NCBI GenBank assembly: GCA_031213475.1
Contig: JARUPZ010000001.1
Span: forward strand, 20,676,933 to 20,740,932
DNA from: Nereocystis luetkeana
Lineage: Eukaryota; Sar; Phaeophyceae; Laminariales; Laminariaceae
DNA: 64,000 nucleotides
Direction: 5' to 3'
This document shows positions 1 to 11,354 of the stretch, piece after piece. The notes under the pieces are model-generated. The model was given only the letters and a program-made list of their open reading frames with translations, was not told the origin of the DNA and ran no database searches. A program made the position numbers and the translations under genes. How positions within the stretch are numbered: the first letter of the stretch is position 1; each line of letters opens with the position of its first letter.

Positions 1-253
1 GGACCCGTTCTACGATAAAAGGTAGCACATTTCCGCTATTTTGGTTGTGAAGGTCGGGGTTCCTTGAGCCCAAATCGTCGGAAATTGTCAATCTCGATTT
101 CCAAAAACAACGTTTTGTAGACTCTCGGGCCATGGGATTATTCGCCGCGATGCTTTTTGATTTTCGCCCAAGTCAGTTTTCGAGTGAGGTATGGAGCTCC
201 TTGATTGAGGAGTATCATAATTTTTAGGTTGAACCTCTATCGTAGAACGCCTC
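1..253 (+). mobile_element. MITE family 3, copy a (~250 bp, GTTCTACGATAGAGG ends)
   Basis: One of seven copies of a ~250-bp non-coding element. Its ends are inverted: the left starts GTTCTACGATA and the right ends TATCGTAGAACGCCTC. Shared internal landmarks are GTAGCACATTTCCGC, CCCAAATCGTCGGAA, CATGGGATTATTC and a GAGCTCCTT block. The outermost bases of the left end differ from other copies, so it may be slightly truncated by or just inside the window edge. No transposase is visible, so it is non-autonomous; the superfamily is not assigned. Confidence 0.7.
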
Positions 254-3200
254 AACGTGCGCCATACAATTACTTCTACGTGTTGGCTTCAAGGTTCATC
301 ATATCGCCCCCCCCCCCCCCCCCCCCCACTTTATCGTCATCTAGGTGGGCACTGTCATATAACGCACGACGCCAGACACCCAAAATGTTCAGGTTCCTAC
401 GTCCGAATAGGTTTCAATACATAATAGTGAGGGCGAGCGGGCCGTTCATAATCTTGCCAGCTTATATTGTCGATCTCTCATAATAGGGTTGGTGATACGA
501 AAACCATGGCTTTAACCTCACCTGTTCGTCGGTTGTTGAAACCGACTCTTCAACCAACCTGTTTAGGTAGTCTCTGATGTCTGCGGCGTCCGTGCTCTGT
601 GGGAGACACTGCGCGTTCGTGCCATCTGACGCCGAACCTGGTTTTGACGCGGCCGGCACGGGTCTGATGAAAATGCGTACCTTTGTACACCATACACAAA
701 GGTCAGCGCACTACTCGCGTACGGTCGTTGCGGACATGGCCTGGCGAATGTCGATCGCTGAGGGTGTGAAGAACCGTGCACTGCGTGTATTGGTGTGTCG
801 TCGGACCCCCGTAAGCCCGGTGAGACTCAGTTGATACGCGTGCTACGATAGGATAGGAGATACAACGTTTCGGCCAAAAACGCTCCTGACTGCATGGGGG
901 GGGGGGGGGGGGGGGGGTCCTCAACTCTTCAAGAACTGCTGTCACTGTTTCGGAACTAACCACTCATATTCTATGCAGTTTCTGCTGAGAACTAAAGTAA
1001 GGTGAACAATGAGTATCAACGCTTTAAGGACTGCGCTGTTAATAAACCTATAACTAGCTCTACTCCCAACTGCGTAGTTCCCGTAATGGACGTGAACTTT
1101 CTATCGGGCTTAGCCAAGGAAGCCTCCCCCACCATCGTAGGATCAATCCTTCGTGTCTCATTAAATTTGGGTCGTGTTTCCCAGACCATCCGGTTGCACT
1201 CTCGTAGCTTGCTCAAATGTGATCTTATGGATGAGGGTTAGAGCTACTCAAGTGCGAACTTCCGCCAAAGGCGTACAGGTGCATTCCGATCGTAACATGC
1301 GTGCGTCTGCTCAGCCACCGTCAAGCGCAGATGAAGGGGTCAAACACGCATAATTTCCACCTGGGACATATGCGCGTTCTGCGGCATATTATGAAGACGG
1401 CGCACAAAGCCCGTACCTTGTGTACGTAGCCAGCCCAAACAATGAACGCGGTGGGGCTGATATATACGAAGTTTAACACCTTTCCCGTGGGTCGTTTTCG
1501 AGTCACCAGGCCGTGTCGCCACGACAATACCTAGGGCACGCATCGCCCGCGCCGGTTCTGGTGCTGGCACACGTGGGGGGCCGAGGTGCTTCCGCAGACA
1601 CTACGCCGACATGTCCGCCTGGGGGGCATGTCGGGTATCAGGCTTCAAAAAAGCAGTTGCCAGGCCCCATAGTTCGAACCTATTGCGTATATCTCTGTTC
1701 GTGGGAATGTGACCACTCAAACCTATCAAGTCGAGGGCATCGGCGGTATGATCGCTTCACCTAGATATTTACTTATTGATTACCAACGTGCACTGCGGGT
1801 GGAAATTGTGCGATTGCGGTTGTTACTTTTATGTATCCTGTACGCCTGATCAGCCTGCTGCAACTCCTCCCCTGTCGTACACGGTTGACCTTCTCCAGCA
1901 CCTCGAAAAACGGTTTTAGTTCAGAACATTAGTCACCTTCCTCGCTGCTCGCCCTCCGACGTCCAGTAGCAGGCACTATTACGTCGTTTTCCTTCTCCTG
2001 GTCAGGTTCCACCTGCAAGAAAGATCCGGTGAACACCGTGTTTCGCTAGGTCAGCAACAACGCAGAGAAGATGGAGCGGGGGGGGGGGGGGGGGGGGGGA
2101 TATCAAGATAGTCATCGATAGGGTGTTGGAGGACGCTCCCGTAAGAGTACGTACCAGGTACAGCGTCTTCTACGAAGAGTTGTAATAAGTACGAACCAAT
2201 ACGTCCAAAACGTCAAGTGACTCTCCTCTGTAGAAGCGTAGATACGTGTAAGGCTTCCCGACCGACAGGTGGCTACCGGAGAAGGGTAGCGCAAAAACGA
2301 ATTAAGAACCAAACGCAATTGTGACACATTATATATGATAAATAATCATATTCACTTTCCAGCTTACCTCAGTATGATGACATGGCATTGTATTGTCTGC
2401 TCTGCTCACCGCAAAATTAACAATGCAGTATCTCTGTGGCGAAGGTTTGGCCTGCGTTGTTCTTTGAGCAGGGAGTAGGGTGAGTTGCTGTAAGTTTCTT
2501 TGGGTACAGCATTTCAGTGGGTTCGTCTCGATCTCCTTTTTTTATAATAGTACCCAGTCTGACCCGTTAGGGACCCGAAACCAGAACCAGTCTGAAACCG
2601 GAAAACAAACCAGGATAGGCCCCTGAACGGCGTTGAAACCCACACAGACGATGGGAGAGATTGTTTGGTATGCCGCAGCTGGAAAAGATGCGCGTTCGAA
2701 GCAACCACCTACCACCGACGATGATTCCGCACCTCACACCTCACAGGGCACAAGATGACGCCTAATATTCAAGGCTATATATATGCTCCACTGTTTTGAG
2801 AGTGCGCGCTACCAAGTTTGAGGGTCGTCGATGCTGTGTGGCCGGGGAGTTGTCGCTCGGGGCTTGAGAGTCTAGCCCATTTCTGGAAGTTTTTTTTTTT
2901 CGCTCACGGAGCGAGACCTTCGGCCACGCAGCTTCAACGACCTTCAACCATGGTAGCGCATACGACGTCGAGCGAAAGCTGTCAGAGCAGTAGGACATAC
3001 GACCTCGAAGGTTTGACGTTTTCTCGTTCCGTGTGAGTCGAGAACCCGGCGCCGGCGGGTGCTGTATTTTGAAGGAACAGGGCTTATATTTGGGCAATGG
3101 CTCATGTCTACCGACGGCACTACCCTGGGGTTTCCGCACGATGAAGGGAAACCCAGTTTTGTTTCCCGGTTGCGGCTTCATATAAGATCCAGCTTCCCAT

Positions 3201-3442
3201 CAGAGTCCAGGAAGGGGGTGTGGTAGAGATGAAGGGCTTGTTATTCCCTGGGTCTATGAAGATGCATCGGGAAGATACCTTACGTTAGTTTCTGGGACAT
3301 AGCTCCGATACATTTACTGCTTGTATGTAGTCTATGCTATATATATATATGATTTTTTACCGGTGGTGTTGTATCGTCATGACGATTGTCGGTAAATACT
3401 GCGGACGTTTTCCGGTCAGCGACGCCACACGAAGGGGGTAAG
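254..3442. other. No gene recognised; three long C/G homopolymer runs
   Basis: Only short, unconvincing open frames occur and none resembles a known family. The visible structure is a 21-base C run at 307-327 and two 22-base G runs at 896-917 and 2078-2099. A (TA) stretch lies at 3342-3350. I see no repeats shared with the rest of the window. Confidence 0.6.
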
Positions 3443-3694
3443 AGGCGTTCTGCGCTAGAGGTTCACCTCAATTTTTTCGAGGCTCCTTCCTCACTTGAGG
3501 AGTTGCATATATCATCTGACAAATGACCTCAGCAAAAAATCAAATTGCTTCCCGATGAAAAATCCCATGGCCCAAGTATACAAAAACGTCATTTTTCGAA
3601 ACAAGATTGACGTTCCGAAGATTTTGGGTTAAGGAGGTCCGTCAGTCAGAAACAAACAAGCAGAAATGCGCTATCTCTATCGTAGAACGCATCG
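3443..3694 (-). mobile_element. MITE family 3, copy b
   Basis: Full-length inverted copy of the ~250-bp element. The left end reads GAGGCGTTCTGCGCTAGAGG and the right end CTATCGTAGAACGC. The internal CCCATGGCCC and GGGTTAAGGAGG landmarks are present in reverse orientation. It is somewhat diverged and non-coding. Confidence 0.75.
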
Positions 3695-3734
3695 TAATCA
3701 ACAATCAATAACAGTCGGGTGTGCGAGCGTTTCC

Positions 3735-3835
3735 CGAGGTCCGGGTTATTATTCCTCTTGCCATCTGACAATGTGCAGCATGATCTTCAACATGGATTAC
3801 TCATAACTTTCACGAAAGAAGAAAACCGCGGAAAC
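3735..3835 (-). mobile_element. 3'-end fragment of the endonuclease-type LINE (family B)
   Basis: Reverse complement of the 3'-terminal segment also seen at 56415-56583: the blocks TTGCCATCTGACAATGTG, CATGATCTTCAACATGGAT and ACTCATAACTTTC match. It is a 5'-truncated relic containing only terminal 3' UTR, with the 3' end facing the lower coordinates. Confidence 0.55.
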
Positions 3836-4061
3836 ATTCTTGGAATGACCCTCCGCTGATGATTCCTTTTTTGGCGAGGACTTTTTATTCGTAGAATACA
3901 GCAGCAGTACCACCCCCCTCGCTTGTTAAGTATATACTCATAACATGTATGGCCGTTGTTTTATACGGTGCCCGGTACAAAGTGTGTATGTTTCATCGGG
4001 TCACCCCACGGTAGGGGTTGCACGTTTTGGGCCAAAAGGTTTCTGACCAATTGAGTGCCTT

Positions 4062-4165
4062 GAGTGAGAAACTACCAGCTGGGACGAACAAATTGCTCGT
4101 CTATTTGTTTTAGGAGTGAGAAACTACCAGCTGGGACGAACAAATTGCTCGTCTATTTGTTTCAG
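4062..4165. repeat. Near-perfect 52-bp tandem duplication
   Basis: A 52-bp unit beginning GAGTGAGAAACTACCAGCTG occurs at 4062 and again at 4114, with one visible difference near the end. The near identity implies a recent local duplication. Confidence 0.9.
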
Positions 4166-5529
4166 GACTAGCGCATACAAGTGCCGGTCGGGTGGCACGA
4201 ACGAAGTTTTTTTCCAAGCATTGTATCGGGGGAGATATTGAGCTCCTAAGGTGAGAGGGGCTCAGGAGCTTCTGGTTCACCCCTACTGTGGGATGGCTCC
4301 CTCTATGTATCCATGTACGGGTATTCGCTCTCGACTGCTCAATGTGGTGGTGTGGGGTTAGTGTTCCACCCCCCCCCCCCAATCCCGTCTTCCACGTTGA
4401 AGGCGTCATTTCCGTCAAAACTCACACGCGGCCGTCCTATGTTCATGAGACCTGCCAGCTACTACAGTGAGCGGGTATTACTTGTAGTACCAGTAAGCTT
4501 CATGTCAGGGACTAAAGCGCCCCGTTCTATTCATAGGTAAATGTCGAGTGTACCTGACACCGAAAACCTTTACATGGGCATTCGATCGAAGTTTACTTTA
4601 GTCCCCCAATCTTGGTGCTTGTTCACGAGTGGAACCACAGACACATGAGGGGTGCACTCGCCTCTATATTCTCCAGCGTATGCTTGGGTGATTGGTAAAC
4701 GAGTACCTCTTAACTTTCCCGTGAGCACCCGCTAACCGCGACAAATATTCGCTTGGCATCCGTCACCCGGGTCGGGTAATGGGCCGCAATAACAGCCGGT
4801 ACACGTCGTTAGCGAGTGCCCGGCGGGATGCAGATCTAACAGATACTGAAAAAATATGTGCGTGCGTGTTCTTCAGGTATTCGTACCAGTGGGCATCAAG
4901 CATACCCAGTTCGCGTGCCTATTTTTCATGATAAAAAGATACAAGCTTTGCGATCACAATTACAGGACACAGAGATACTCTCTCTACATTGTAATACGCC
5001 ACGGAGAGTAGGCACTGCCACCGTTACTGTATACGACAGCACGACATACACTTGCCTGCAACCTAGATACGTCAATCGAGAGAAAACAATAGAAAAAAAG
5101 AAAAGAAAAATGAGCAATGGAGTCAGGAACACTAGCATGCCCGTACCAAGTATCGAAATTCATGTTCTTCCAAAACTCCACTTGGCCGCCGGACGGGCGG
5201 GCAGAAATCTAGAACAAATGTACGTTACAGGCATTTCCAGACGGCCCCCTTACAATATATTGCGCCAGGTGAATTTGTGAATATCCGGAGTGCCGCGGTG
5301 GAAGCAAGCAAGGTTCCTCGTGCCCATCCTACGGACACATCAGACTTACCATGTGCAGTATCGAGTGTGCGTAAACCATGTACCAGGTATGCTTTAATGT
5401 ACGCGTGGTATTTACTTGGTACCTTGATCTGTGAATGTTCGAATACATATATATGTTGATGTTCCAGGCATATTTTGATATCGTCTACAGGTTCAAGGCA
5501 ACATACCACAATCCGTGGGGTGCTCTCAC
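4166..5529. other. No gene recognised
   Basis: Short overlapping open frames of up to about 140 codons occur on both strands, without recognisable domains or composition bias. A C10 run lies near 4371. No shared repeat was recognised. Confidence 0.5.
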
Positions 5530-5625
5530 CAGGGCAGCATCCTCCACGAGGGGGCGGAGACCCCCTTGCGCGCTCGACGATGGCAGCGCCAGAAAGACAG
5601 CGAAGAGGATAAACTTTCGCCTCAT
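5530..5625 (-). CDS. Candidate first exon encoding a signal peptide (speculative)
   Basis: On the minus strand an ATG at 5625 opens a 32-codon stretch beginning MRRKFILFAVFLALPSSSAQ. This has the layout of a secretory signal peptide: a basic start, an apolar core and a small-residue cleavage region. The stretch ends at a good splice-donor-like GTGAG (5529-5525), so it could be the first exon of a secreted-protein gene. No following exon was found. The same frame is open upstream to about 5922 and the opposite strand is also open, so chance is a real alternative. MITE copy c lies about 430 bp upstream. Confidence 0.2.
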
Positions 5626-6058
5626 GGATCCGTTCGTTTTTATGTACGATGGGAACCTAACGTGCGAAGAGGGAAGCAACAATAAGAATCCGTCGTGGCG
5701 ATCAAGGGGGGTCGGATCAGAGATACGCGAGGATGCGGCAGGGCGAATCCACGGCGGTACACCACCACTTAGGCGCCCGTTCGCGGGCGCATGGGTATGC
5801 CATTGCATTGCACTGCCTTTGCCACTCTCCATCATGCCATTATTCATCGCAAGGGCGCAACGATGTCCATACGGCCGTGTGCACGCCACGCGATAGTACA
5901 TGGGTGAGTTGAAATACGGCAATTATTGATGTCCTATTTGCATTTGCTAGGTACTGCCTAGGGGGCCACGACGAGCCACACTCACGGTAAGGCGAAGACG
6001 ATTGGCATAGCATATGCCATGGCAGCGGGCGACACGAAATTCTTTTTCACTGCCATCC

Positions 6059-6312
6059 GAGGCGTTCTACGGTAGAGGTTCACGCTAACGTTTCTGAGGC
6101 TCCTCACTTGAGAAGCTCTACTCGTACCTCACCCGAAACCTGACCGCAGCGAGAATCAAACAGTATCCCGATAAATAATCCCATTTCGTAAGTATACCAA
6201 ACGTCGTTTTTCGAAAACCTATCAGCATTCGGACGAGTTTGGGTTAAGGAGCCCCGTCATTCAGAAAAAAATCATGAGAGGAAATGTGCTGCCTTTATCG
6301 TAGAATGCGTCA
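6059..6312 (-). mobile_element. MITE family 3, copy c
   Basis: Full-length reverse copy bounded by GAGGCGTTCTACGGTAGAGG and TTTATCGTAGAATGCGTC. Internal order is as in the other copies: AGGCTCCTCACTTGAG, AATCCCATTTCG, GTTTGGGTTAAGGAG. It separates two stretches with somewhat coding-like composition (5480-6050 and 6313-6550), which could be one disrupted gene, but this is not established. Confidence 0.75.
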
Positions 6313-6716
6313 TTTATCGCCTTGCCACCGCCATAAAATTGCCGTCAAATCGCAGGAAGGTTCGTGAAAGCCCGTCAACCCCCTCAAAATGTTGTGGGCG
6401 AGCAGGATTTTCCACGGCAAGCCATATGCCATTGACCCCCCCCCTCACCATCGTGTTGCCATCGGCGCCCATGGCGGTGCCGTCAGCGTATCGAGACCTC
6501 ACAGCGGAGCACCATGGCACACCATTGAGGCTGCTAGGGCGCGCTTGAAATTATGGAACAATGTATACGTCTCCCTTTCCAATGAGGACCGTAGGTGAAC
6601 ATGGTAGCCGGCGGTGATCAACGCCAAACGCGGGACACTTGACCCTGTGGGAATTTACGAGAAGATTTCCTGCCGATCCTTTGCCCATCGATAGCGTCGT
6701 GTACGCATCATGACTA
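6313..6716. other. No gene recognised; minus-strand frame of 68 codons
   Basis: A minus-strand open frame at 6520-6314 contains a non-repetitive segment (GGVNGIWLAVENPARPQHFE) that reads like protein but matches no family I recognise. It ends at the MITE boundary. I would not call it a gene without transcript support. Confidence 0.3.
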
Positions 6717-6822
6717 TTACCGGGGACCACTGTTAATGTGACCAAATGTTGGTAAAAAAAGCGATATGTATGTATAGGTTTTTGTGTGAACCGTAGGTCC
6801 TACTTAATATGGTTCCCCGTAA
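6717..6822. mobile_element. TA-flanked MITE (family 2), copy a
   Basis: 106 bp flanked by TA (6715-6716 and 6823-6824), with inverted ends matching TTACGGGGGACCATAGTTAA, here diverged to TTACCGGGGACC. TA duplication and short size fit a Tc1/mariner-type non-autonomous element (inference). The centre is A/T-rich. Confidence 0.75.
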
Positions 6823-6855
6823 TAGAGGCCATACTATTGGCGGCACGGACTTCCC

Positions 6856-6895
6856 TATATATAATATATATACATACATATATATATATATATAT
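6856..6895. repeat. (AT/ACAT)n microsatellite
   Basis: Alternating AT tract with interspersed ACAT, located just right of the TA-flanked MITE. Confidence 0.85.
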
Positions 6896-7479
6896 GTCCG
6901 TTTTTCACACACGCTCGGGAAAAGGGTTGTCTTTCATGAGAATGTTTGTTACAGGAGTGAATTCGACATATTGGTGAGTCCTCAGCTGGTTAACTTGTAC
7001 CCGGCGAGCTCGCCAACAGACACCGGCTAAAGGCAACGCGAATGTCTGTTAAGCTCTGTCGGTTATTTAATAAACTGCGCAGTAAAAATGGCTCGTGCCA
7101 CTGTATGAGTCGTGTGGTTCGTGATGATGTGAATCGCGTCCGCGTCTGCCCTGTCCACTTCCGTGACATACTACAGGTGATTATAATATGAAAAGGTTAC
7201 CGGTGGAGCGAGGGGGGTACTACGGTGAAATACCATCAACGCAAAGCGAGAAACGCCTACCACAAAAAAAACGAAACATTCGACGCAAAAAAAAAAAATG
7301 AAAGGGACCAAAGCGTTAGAAGAGGGAAAAGCAGACACGCCAGGAAGGCAACGCATGGTTTGGACGAGTTAGGAGTAGATGAAGGGTTCGCGACGGTAGG
7401 CGTGAAAGAGTGTGCCTGTCGAACTAAAACAAATAAATACGGGATCATGGGCAGGCCGAAGTATGTACTTTTTCTATAG

Positions 7480-7560
7480 AAATGTTCGCGGAGTTGAGTA
7501 TCAACTATTTAACCAGTCGAACTCACAGCTGACGTATTTCTTATCTACCTCAAAATGTAC
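7480..7560 (+). repeat. Dispersed repeat with CAGCTGACGTATTTC core, copy 1
   Basis: Shares GAGTATCAACTAT, CAGTCGAACTCACAGCTGAC and GTATTTC with 55660-55755, and more weakly with 53800-53890. Boundaries and element type are unknown. Confidence 0.5.
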
Positions 7561-7602
7561 GCGGGACAAGAAACGCTCACCACAACCACGGCTATTGAAA
7601 TA

Positions 7603-7669
7603 ATACGGGGGACCATAGTTAATAGGACCAAATCTTGTTGGCAAAAACTGGTTAAACATATAGGTTTAG
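7603..7669 (+). mobile_element. TA-flanked MITE (family 2), truncated copy b
   Basis: The left end matches family 2 (ATACGGGGGACCATAGTTAA, then TAGGACCAAAT). Similarity stops after the central TATAGGTTT; the right inverted end is missing. Confidence 0.65.
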
Positions 7670-7891
7670 TAAAAACGAAAAACCGTTATGATTTTGTATT
7701 TTGAACACGTCCCAGCACAGGCATGTGCCTACACACGTTGCCGCACCTAGCTCGACGAACTGTGGACGATTCCCCACCCCACCAGGACGAGAAAGTGTCT
7801 TGCGTGTGTGCGCATGCACAGAGCCCGCCGGGACTGAATTTGGTGGCGTGTGCGTCGAGCGCGGTGGTAAAAGGTGGACAAAAAAAATGTT

Positions 7892-7930
7892 GAATCACAC
7901 ACACCAACTCACACACATGCACACACATAG
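7892..7930. repeat. CA-rich microsatellite
   Basis: Imperfect (CA)n with interspersed ACTC and TGC. Confidence 0.7.
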
Positions 7931-8029
7931 AGAAAGAGCGGCAGTATCCTACGACAAATCAGAACTGATAATTGTTTTCCCCACTTCAAAACCATAAACA
8001 AATATTATGCTCGATTTTGATCATGTTGC

Positions 8030-8160
8030 GTCATTTCTACCGAGCTTCGTCAGTACACGCCCAGTGTCTGCCCTGATTCCTTTTGCCTGGGGAGATATTG
8101 ATTCTGCGACCATGGACTGCTGTGAGACAGGTCTATGAAGACAGAGGAAGACAAACAAAT
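8030..8160 (-). mobile_element. Fragment of the diverged LINE (family A') 3' end
   Basis: Matches the 3' UTR of the family A' copy at 40675-40790: the blocks TTTCTACC, AGCTTC, CCCAGTGT, CCTGATTCC, ATTCTGCGACCA and GAGACAGAGGAAGAC occur in the same order, with an extra insertion. Old, 5'-truncated relic. Confidence 0.55.
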
Positions 8161-8361
8161 ACGATACAATCGCAAATTCAGGTGTCAAGAAAGTGGATGC
8201 CGGCGTACCGGGTCTAGGATGTAGTCAATCCGTTATTATTGGCCGTTGCGGCTGGTGATGATGACGTTGAACGTTCGAGATGTCCCACCCTCCCGAGCGC
8301 TAAAAAACAGGTACGTGAGGGCGAGCAATTTTTTTGAAGCGAACGTCAGCCGTTACTATCG

Positions 8362-8744
8362 TTGATCACCTCCGTACGCTCCAAGCCTCCAAGCACCCTA
8401 TCGTCCCCTCCCCCTTCCACTCTCTTTCCAGTCCGTGCGTGTGCTTCTACCAGCGCGAACAGGCGTTATTTCGATGGAATTCGATCAGCTGCTGCTTGCG
8501 GCTGCTGCAACAAACTGCTAGCTGCTGCTGCTGCTGCTGCTGCTGCCAGCGCGCACCCTTGCCGACACCCTCCTGACCTTCGCCGAAATACCACCCCTTT
8601 TCGGGCAGAGAGGACAAACAAGGAACAAGGAGGGCGATCTTCTGTTTGTGGCGGCGTTGGTTGCACCGCGAGTGTCGACGAGCGCAAGTCTGATCGCACT
8701 GCTGCCGGTTGGTGCTTGCTGTGCTGCTTACTGATTCTGCAGCT

Positions 8745-8779
<35 letters not shown>

Positions 8780-8817
8780 ATGCTGCTGCTGCTATAGGTA
8801 GACACTGCTATAGGTAG
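8362..8817 (+). other. CTG/GCT-repeat-rich open frame (151 codons), coding status unknown
   Basis: Contains two trinucleotide tracts, (CTG)n near 8520-8548 and (TGC/TGA)n near 8748-8790. They translate as polyalanine and a short polyaspartate run. The frame is open for 151 codons, but repeats of this kind keep several frames open on both strands. No domain is recognised outside the tracts. I annotate the repeats with confidence and the protein only as a possibility. Confidence 0.3.
8521..8548. repeat. (CTG)n trinucleotide repeat
   Basis: Uninterrupted CTG units; a second, interrupted CTG/ATG tract lies at about 8748-8795. Confidence 0.9.
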
Positions 8818-8895
8818 GCACTGCTCCTTGCGCTGCTGCAAGTGTTTTGTTTTCGAACGTAAAAATCCAATATTTAGCTCAATTCGTCCACGATT

Positions 8896-9126
8896 ATGCG
8901 CATGCCGGAAGGTTTCGATTATGATTATCTTTTCGACGGAAATCCCCGATACACAAAAGTATTATGCGCAGGCACTCTAATCTCCCCGTTGTTTGTCCAG
9001 ATCTCCTGGCAAACACATTTTCAGAACGCGGGAATGAACACCGATTTTGCCCAAACGTGCCGATTGGGCAATCGCCACGTTGAGTATCGTCACAAACGAA
9101 CCACTACCCGACTTTTACGATATGAG
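8896..9126 (+). CDS. Candidate exon of unknown function (speculative)
   Basis: Opens with ATG at 8896 (MRMPEGFDYDYLFDGNPRYT) and runs about 77 codons to a good splice-donor-like GAG|GTAAGG at 9126-9127. The translated segment is non-repetitive and mixed in composition. The frame stays open to 9336, but after the donor-like site it becomes Cys/Val-rich and less protein-like. No family recognised and no acceptor or second exon found. Could be chance. Confidence 0.22.
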
Positions 9127-9339
9127 GTAAGGAGTTGTGCTCGTTTGGGAGTGCGTTGTGAACAGGACTCCGTGTGGGGGCGTGTTTCGTGTGTTACCCC
9201 GTGCGTGTGTGCCTGTTCTCCGTATACTAGCTGTGTTGGCAAGGGTTTTCGCGAAACAATGACAGCTGCAGTGTACTACAGGTGCTGGATGTATCGTGGG
9301 TTGTACGTCTGTTTGGAAGGTTACTCTTTTGTCTGACCT

Positions 9340-10020
9340 TTCGAGTTCCCTAACCTTTTAGTACGGGGGACTGTCTGGCCAATACCAGGGCTCCGGTCGT
9401 GTTTTGCACAAATGTGGCCAGCTATACTCGGAGGGGAGGGGTATACTCCAGTAGGCCCTAGCCTTCTTCATGGCATGCGTGAAAAAAATGCCTGAACTAC
9501 TGCTTTCGAAACAGGCAGCGTGCTTTTCGTGCCTACCTTGCTGAACATTAACGCCGTCAGCCTGGAACTCCCAAAATCAAAGGAAAGGAGGTTCGTTTTT
9601 ATGTAGGGTCCCCGCAGCCCGCACAGCCACCACACAGCGCTTGTTTGCACAGATGTCAGGAGACACATCAAGCAAGGCAAAGCTTGCTCTGTCTAGGGTG
9701 TACGCCTTGGTGTTCCACACTTAACCCTAGTAGTTAGGTGTCAGTCAAGGCTCGGGGCAAAAGTTGTTGTCTGTCAAGGAGTGAAAAGGCTCTCTCCCGA
9801 CATATTTGCTCGTTCGTTCTCACAGCCCCCCGTTGCTTGAGCAACGTAGATTTCTTCATGGCCTGTAAGTTACCAGGTACCAGGCATGTCTTCGAAAAAT
9901 ACATAGCGTACCTCCGTAACGACGCATTTCGTTCATCTGCATTTTGACAACCAAGCCAAGTGCCCTAATGCGTACGTTTACATGCATTATTTCAGGCGTT
10001 TTTTGTCGTAAAAAAAACTA
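9340..10020. other. No gene recognised
   Basis: Only short frames. An ACCAGGTACCAGG motif (half of a dispersed palindrome) lies near 9870. Confidence 0.5.
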
Positions 10021-10021
10021 C

Positions 10022-10530
10022 TTGATTTTAGTAGTTGGTTTTTCCTTACCGCAGTGAACAGAGAGTTTGAGGCATTTTTCCAGGCCTTTTACCACTTACT
10101 TGGCACCAACCTACTTGAAATTTGTATAGGGTTTGCGTGGGGGCGCTGGAGAAGTTTCAGGCAGTTTTCAGGCATTTTACCCATTCACACAAAACTACCT
10201 CAAAAATTGGTATATAGTGTTTGTCTTGAAGCGCCGAGATGTTTTCAGTCACGTCTCAGGCCCTTTTTAAGGCAAACGCCTCAATTATATAGATAGACAC
10301 GTTAAAGGCAAATATAGGCATGTCACATACGCCTATCGTTTTGTTCATCTCTACTCTTCCACTCGAAACCGCTTGGAATTAGTATAGGGTTCGTCCTGAG
10401 GTGCCGAAATGTTTTCGGGCACGTCTCAGGCATTTTTTAAGCCAAATGCCTTCATAAAATAAATATAGGCACGTCTCAGGCAAATTGTGGGACGTCAGAT
10501 GTACGCCTACATTTTGTCTATCTCTGTTTT
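10022..10530. repeat. Diverged tandem repeat, ~170-bp period
   Basis: Two clear units start near 10205 and 10374. They share AATTxGTATAGxGTT, GCCGAGATGTTTTC, CACGTCTCAGGC, TTTTTAAGxCAAA, ATATAGGCA and TTTTGTxxATCTCT. Shorter related pieces precede them from about 10060. Units differ at many sites, so the array is old. Confidence 0.65.
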
Positions 10531-10636
10531 TTTCGCCTGCGGCATACCTCAAAGGCTAGGGCCTAGAGCATACACCTGATTTTGGCTACAATCCCATCGT
10601 ACTACGAGGTATTTAATACTATATACCATGGTATAG

Positions 10637-10659
10637 TATATATATATATATATATATAC
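10637..10659. repeat. (TA)n microsatellite next to a CCATGG palindrome
   Basis: An alternating TA tract follows the palindromic ATATACCATGGTATA segment at about 10620. Confidence 0.8.
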
Positions 10660-10864
10660 CAGGCAGGCATATTTAGTATCACAGCAGTCGTCGCATCTTG
10701 CATTATATTTAATCGTACAAAAACACTACACATCGTGTTGCTGCTATTATCTACTCCCAGAATAGCATATTTGGTCCTATTCACGTCGCATAGCCCAACG
10801 TCTTGTTATCACCAGCTAGTCGCCGCAATGGCACGACCGGTAGCCCAAGACAGCAGACCGTCTA

Positions 10865-10972
10865 TTACGGGGGACCATAGTTAATGGGACCTATGGTAAA
10901 CATAAAAACCTATAAATTTAACCATTTTTACTATCAAAATGTGTTCCTATTATTGACTATGGTCCCCCGTAA
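10865..10972. mobile_element. TA-flanked MITE (family 2), copy c
   Basis: 108 bp, flanked by TA at 10863-10864 and 10973-10974. Inverted ends TTACGGGGGACCATAGTTAA and GACTATGGTCCCCCGTAA. One of the best-preserved copies; no coding capacity. Confidence 0.85.
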
Positions 10973-11354
10973 TAGGCACGCGGGGTTTCTGCGTGGGTTC
11001 GTTCTACCTCTCTAAAAACCAAAGCTCATGTCCGTACAAGCACACACCTATTCCCTCCCTATGACCACGATAATAAGCTTTTGTTAATTTTGTTTGCACG
11101 ATTCCTATTATTGTTATTATTATGCGTGCCTCCCGACAATACAGCGTATATGCCATTCCAATATCAACCGAACATCCTTCCGTAAATCAGCAGTATTCCT
11201 CACACGCTTCTCTGCCAGCCGTTTTCCAAATTCCATTCCCCGCATCATTTTATCTACTCTAACTCTATATCCTATTGTATTGATGCGAACACAACTATTG
11301 ATGCTGGCTGCATACGACGCCATAACCACGGACTCACGCAAAGTCTAACAGAAG

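Noticed and set aside
8362..8817. Polyalanine/polyaspartate protein as a confident gene
   Set aside because: The open frame is largely maintained by trinucleotide repeats, several frames are open, and no domain is visible.
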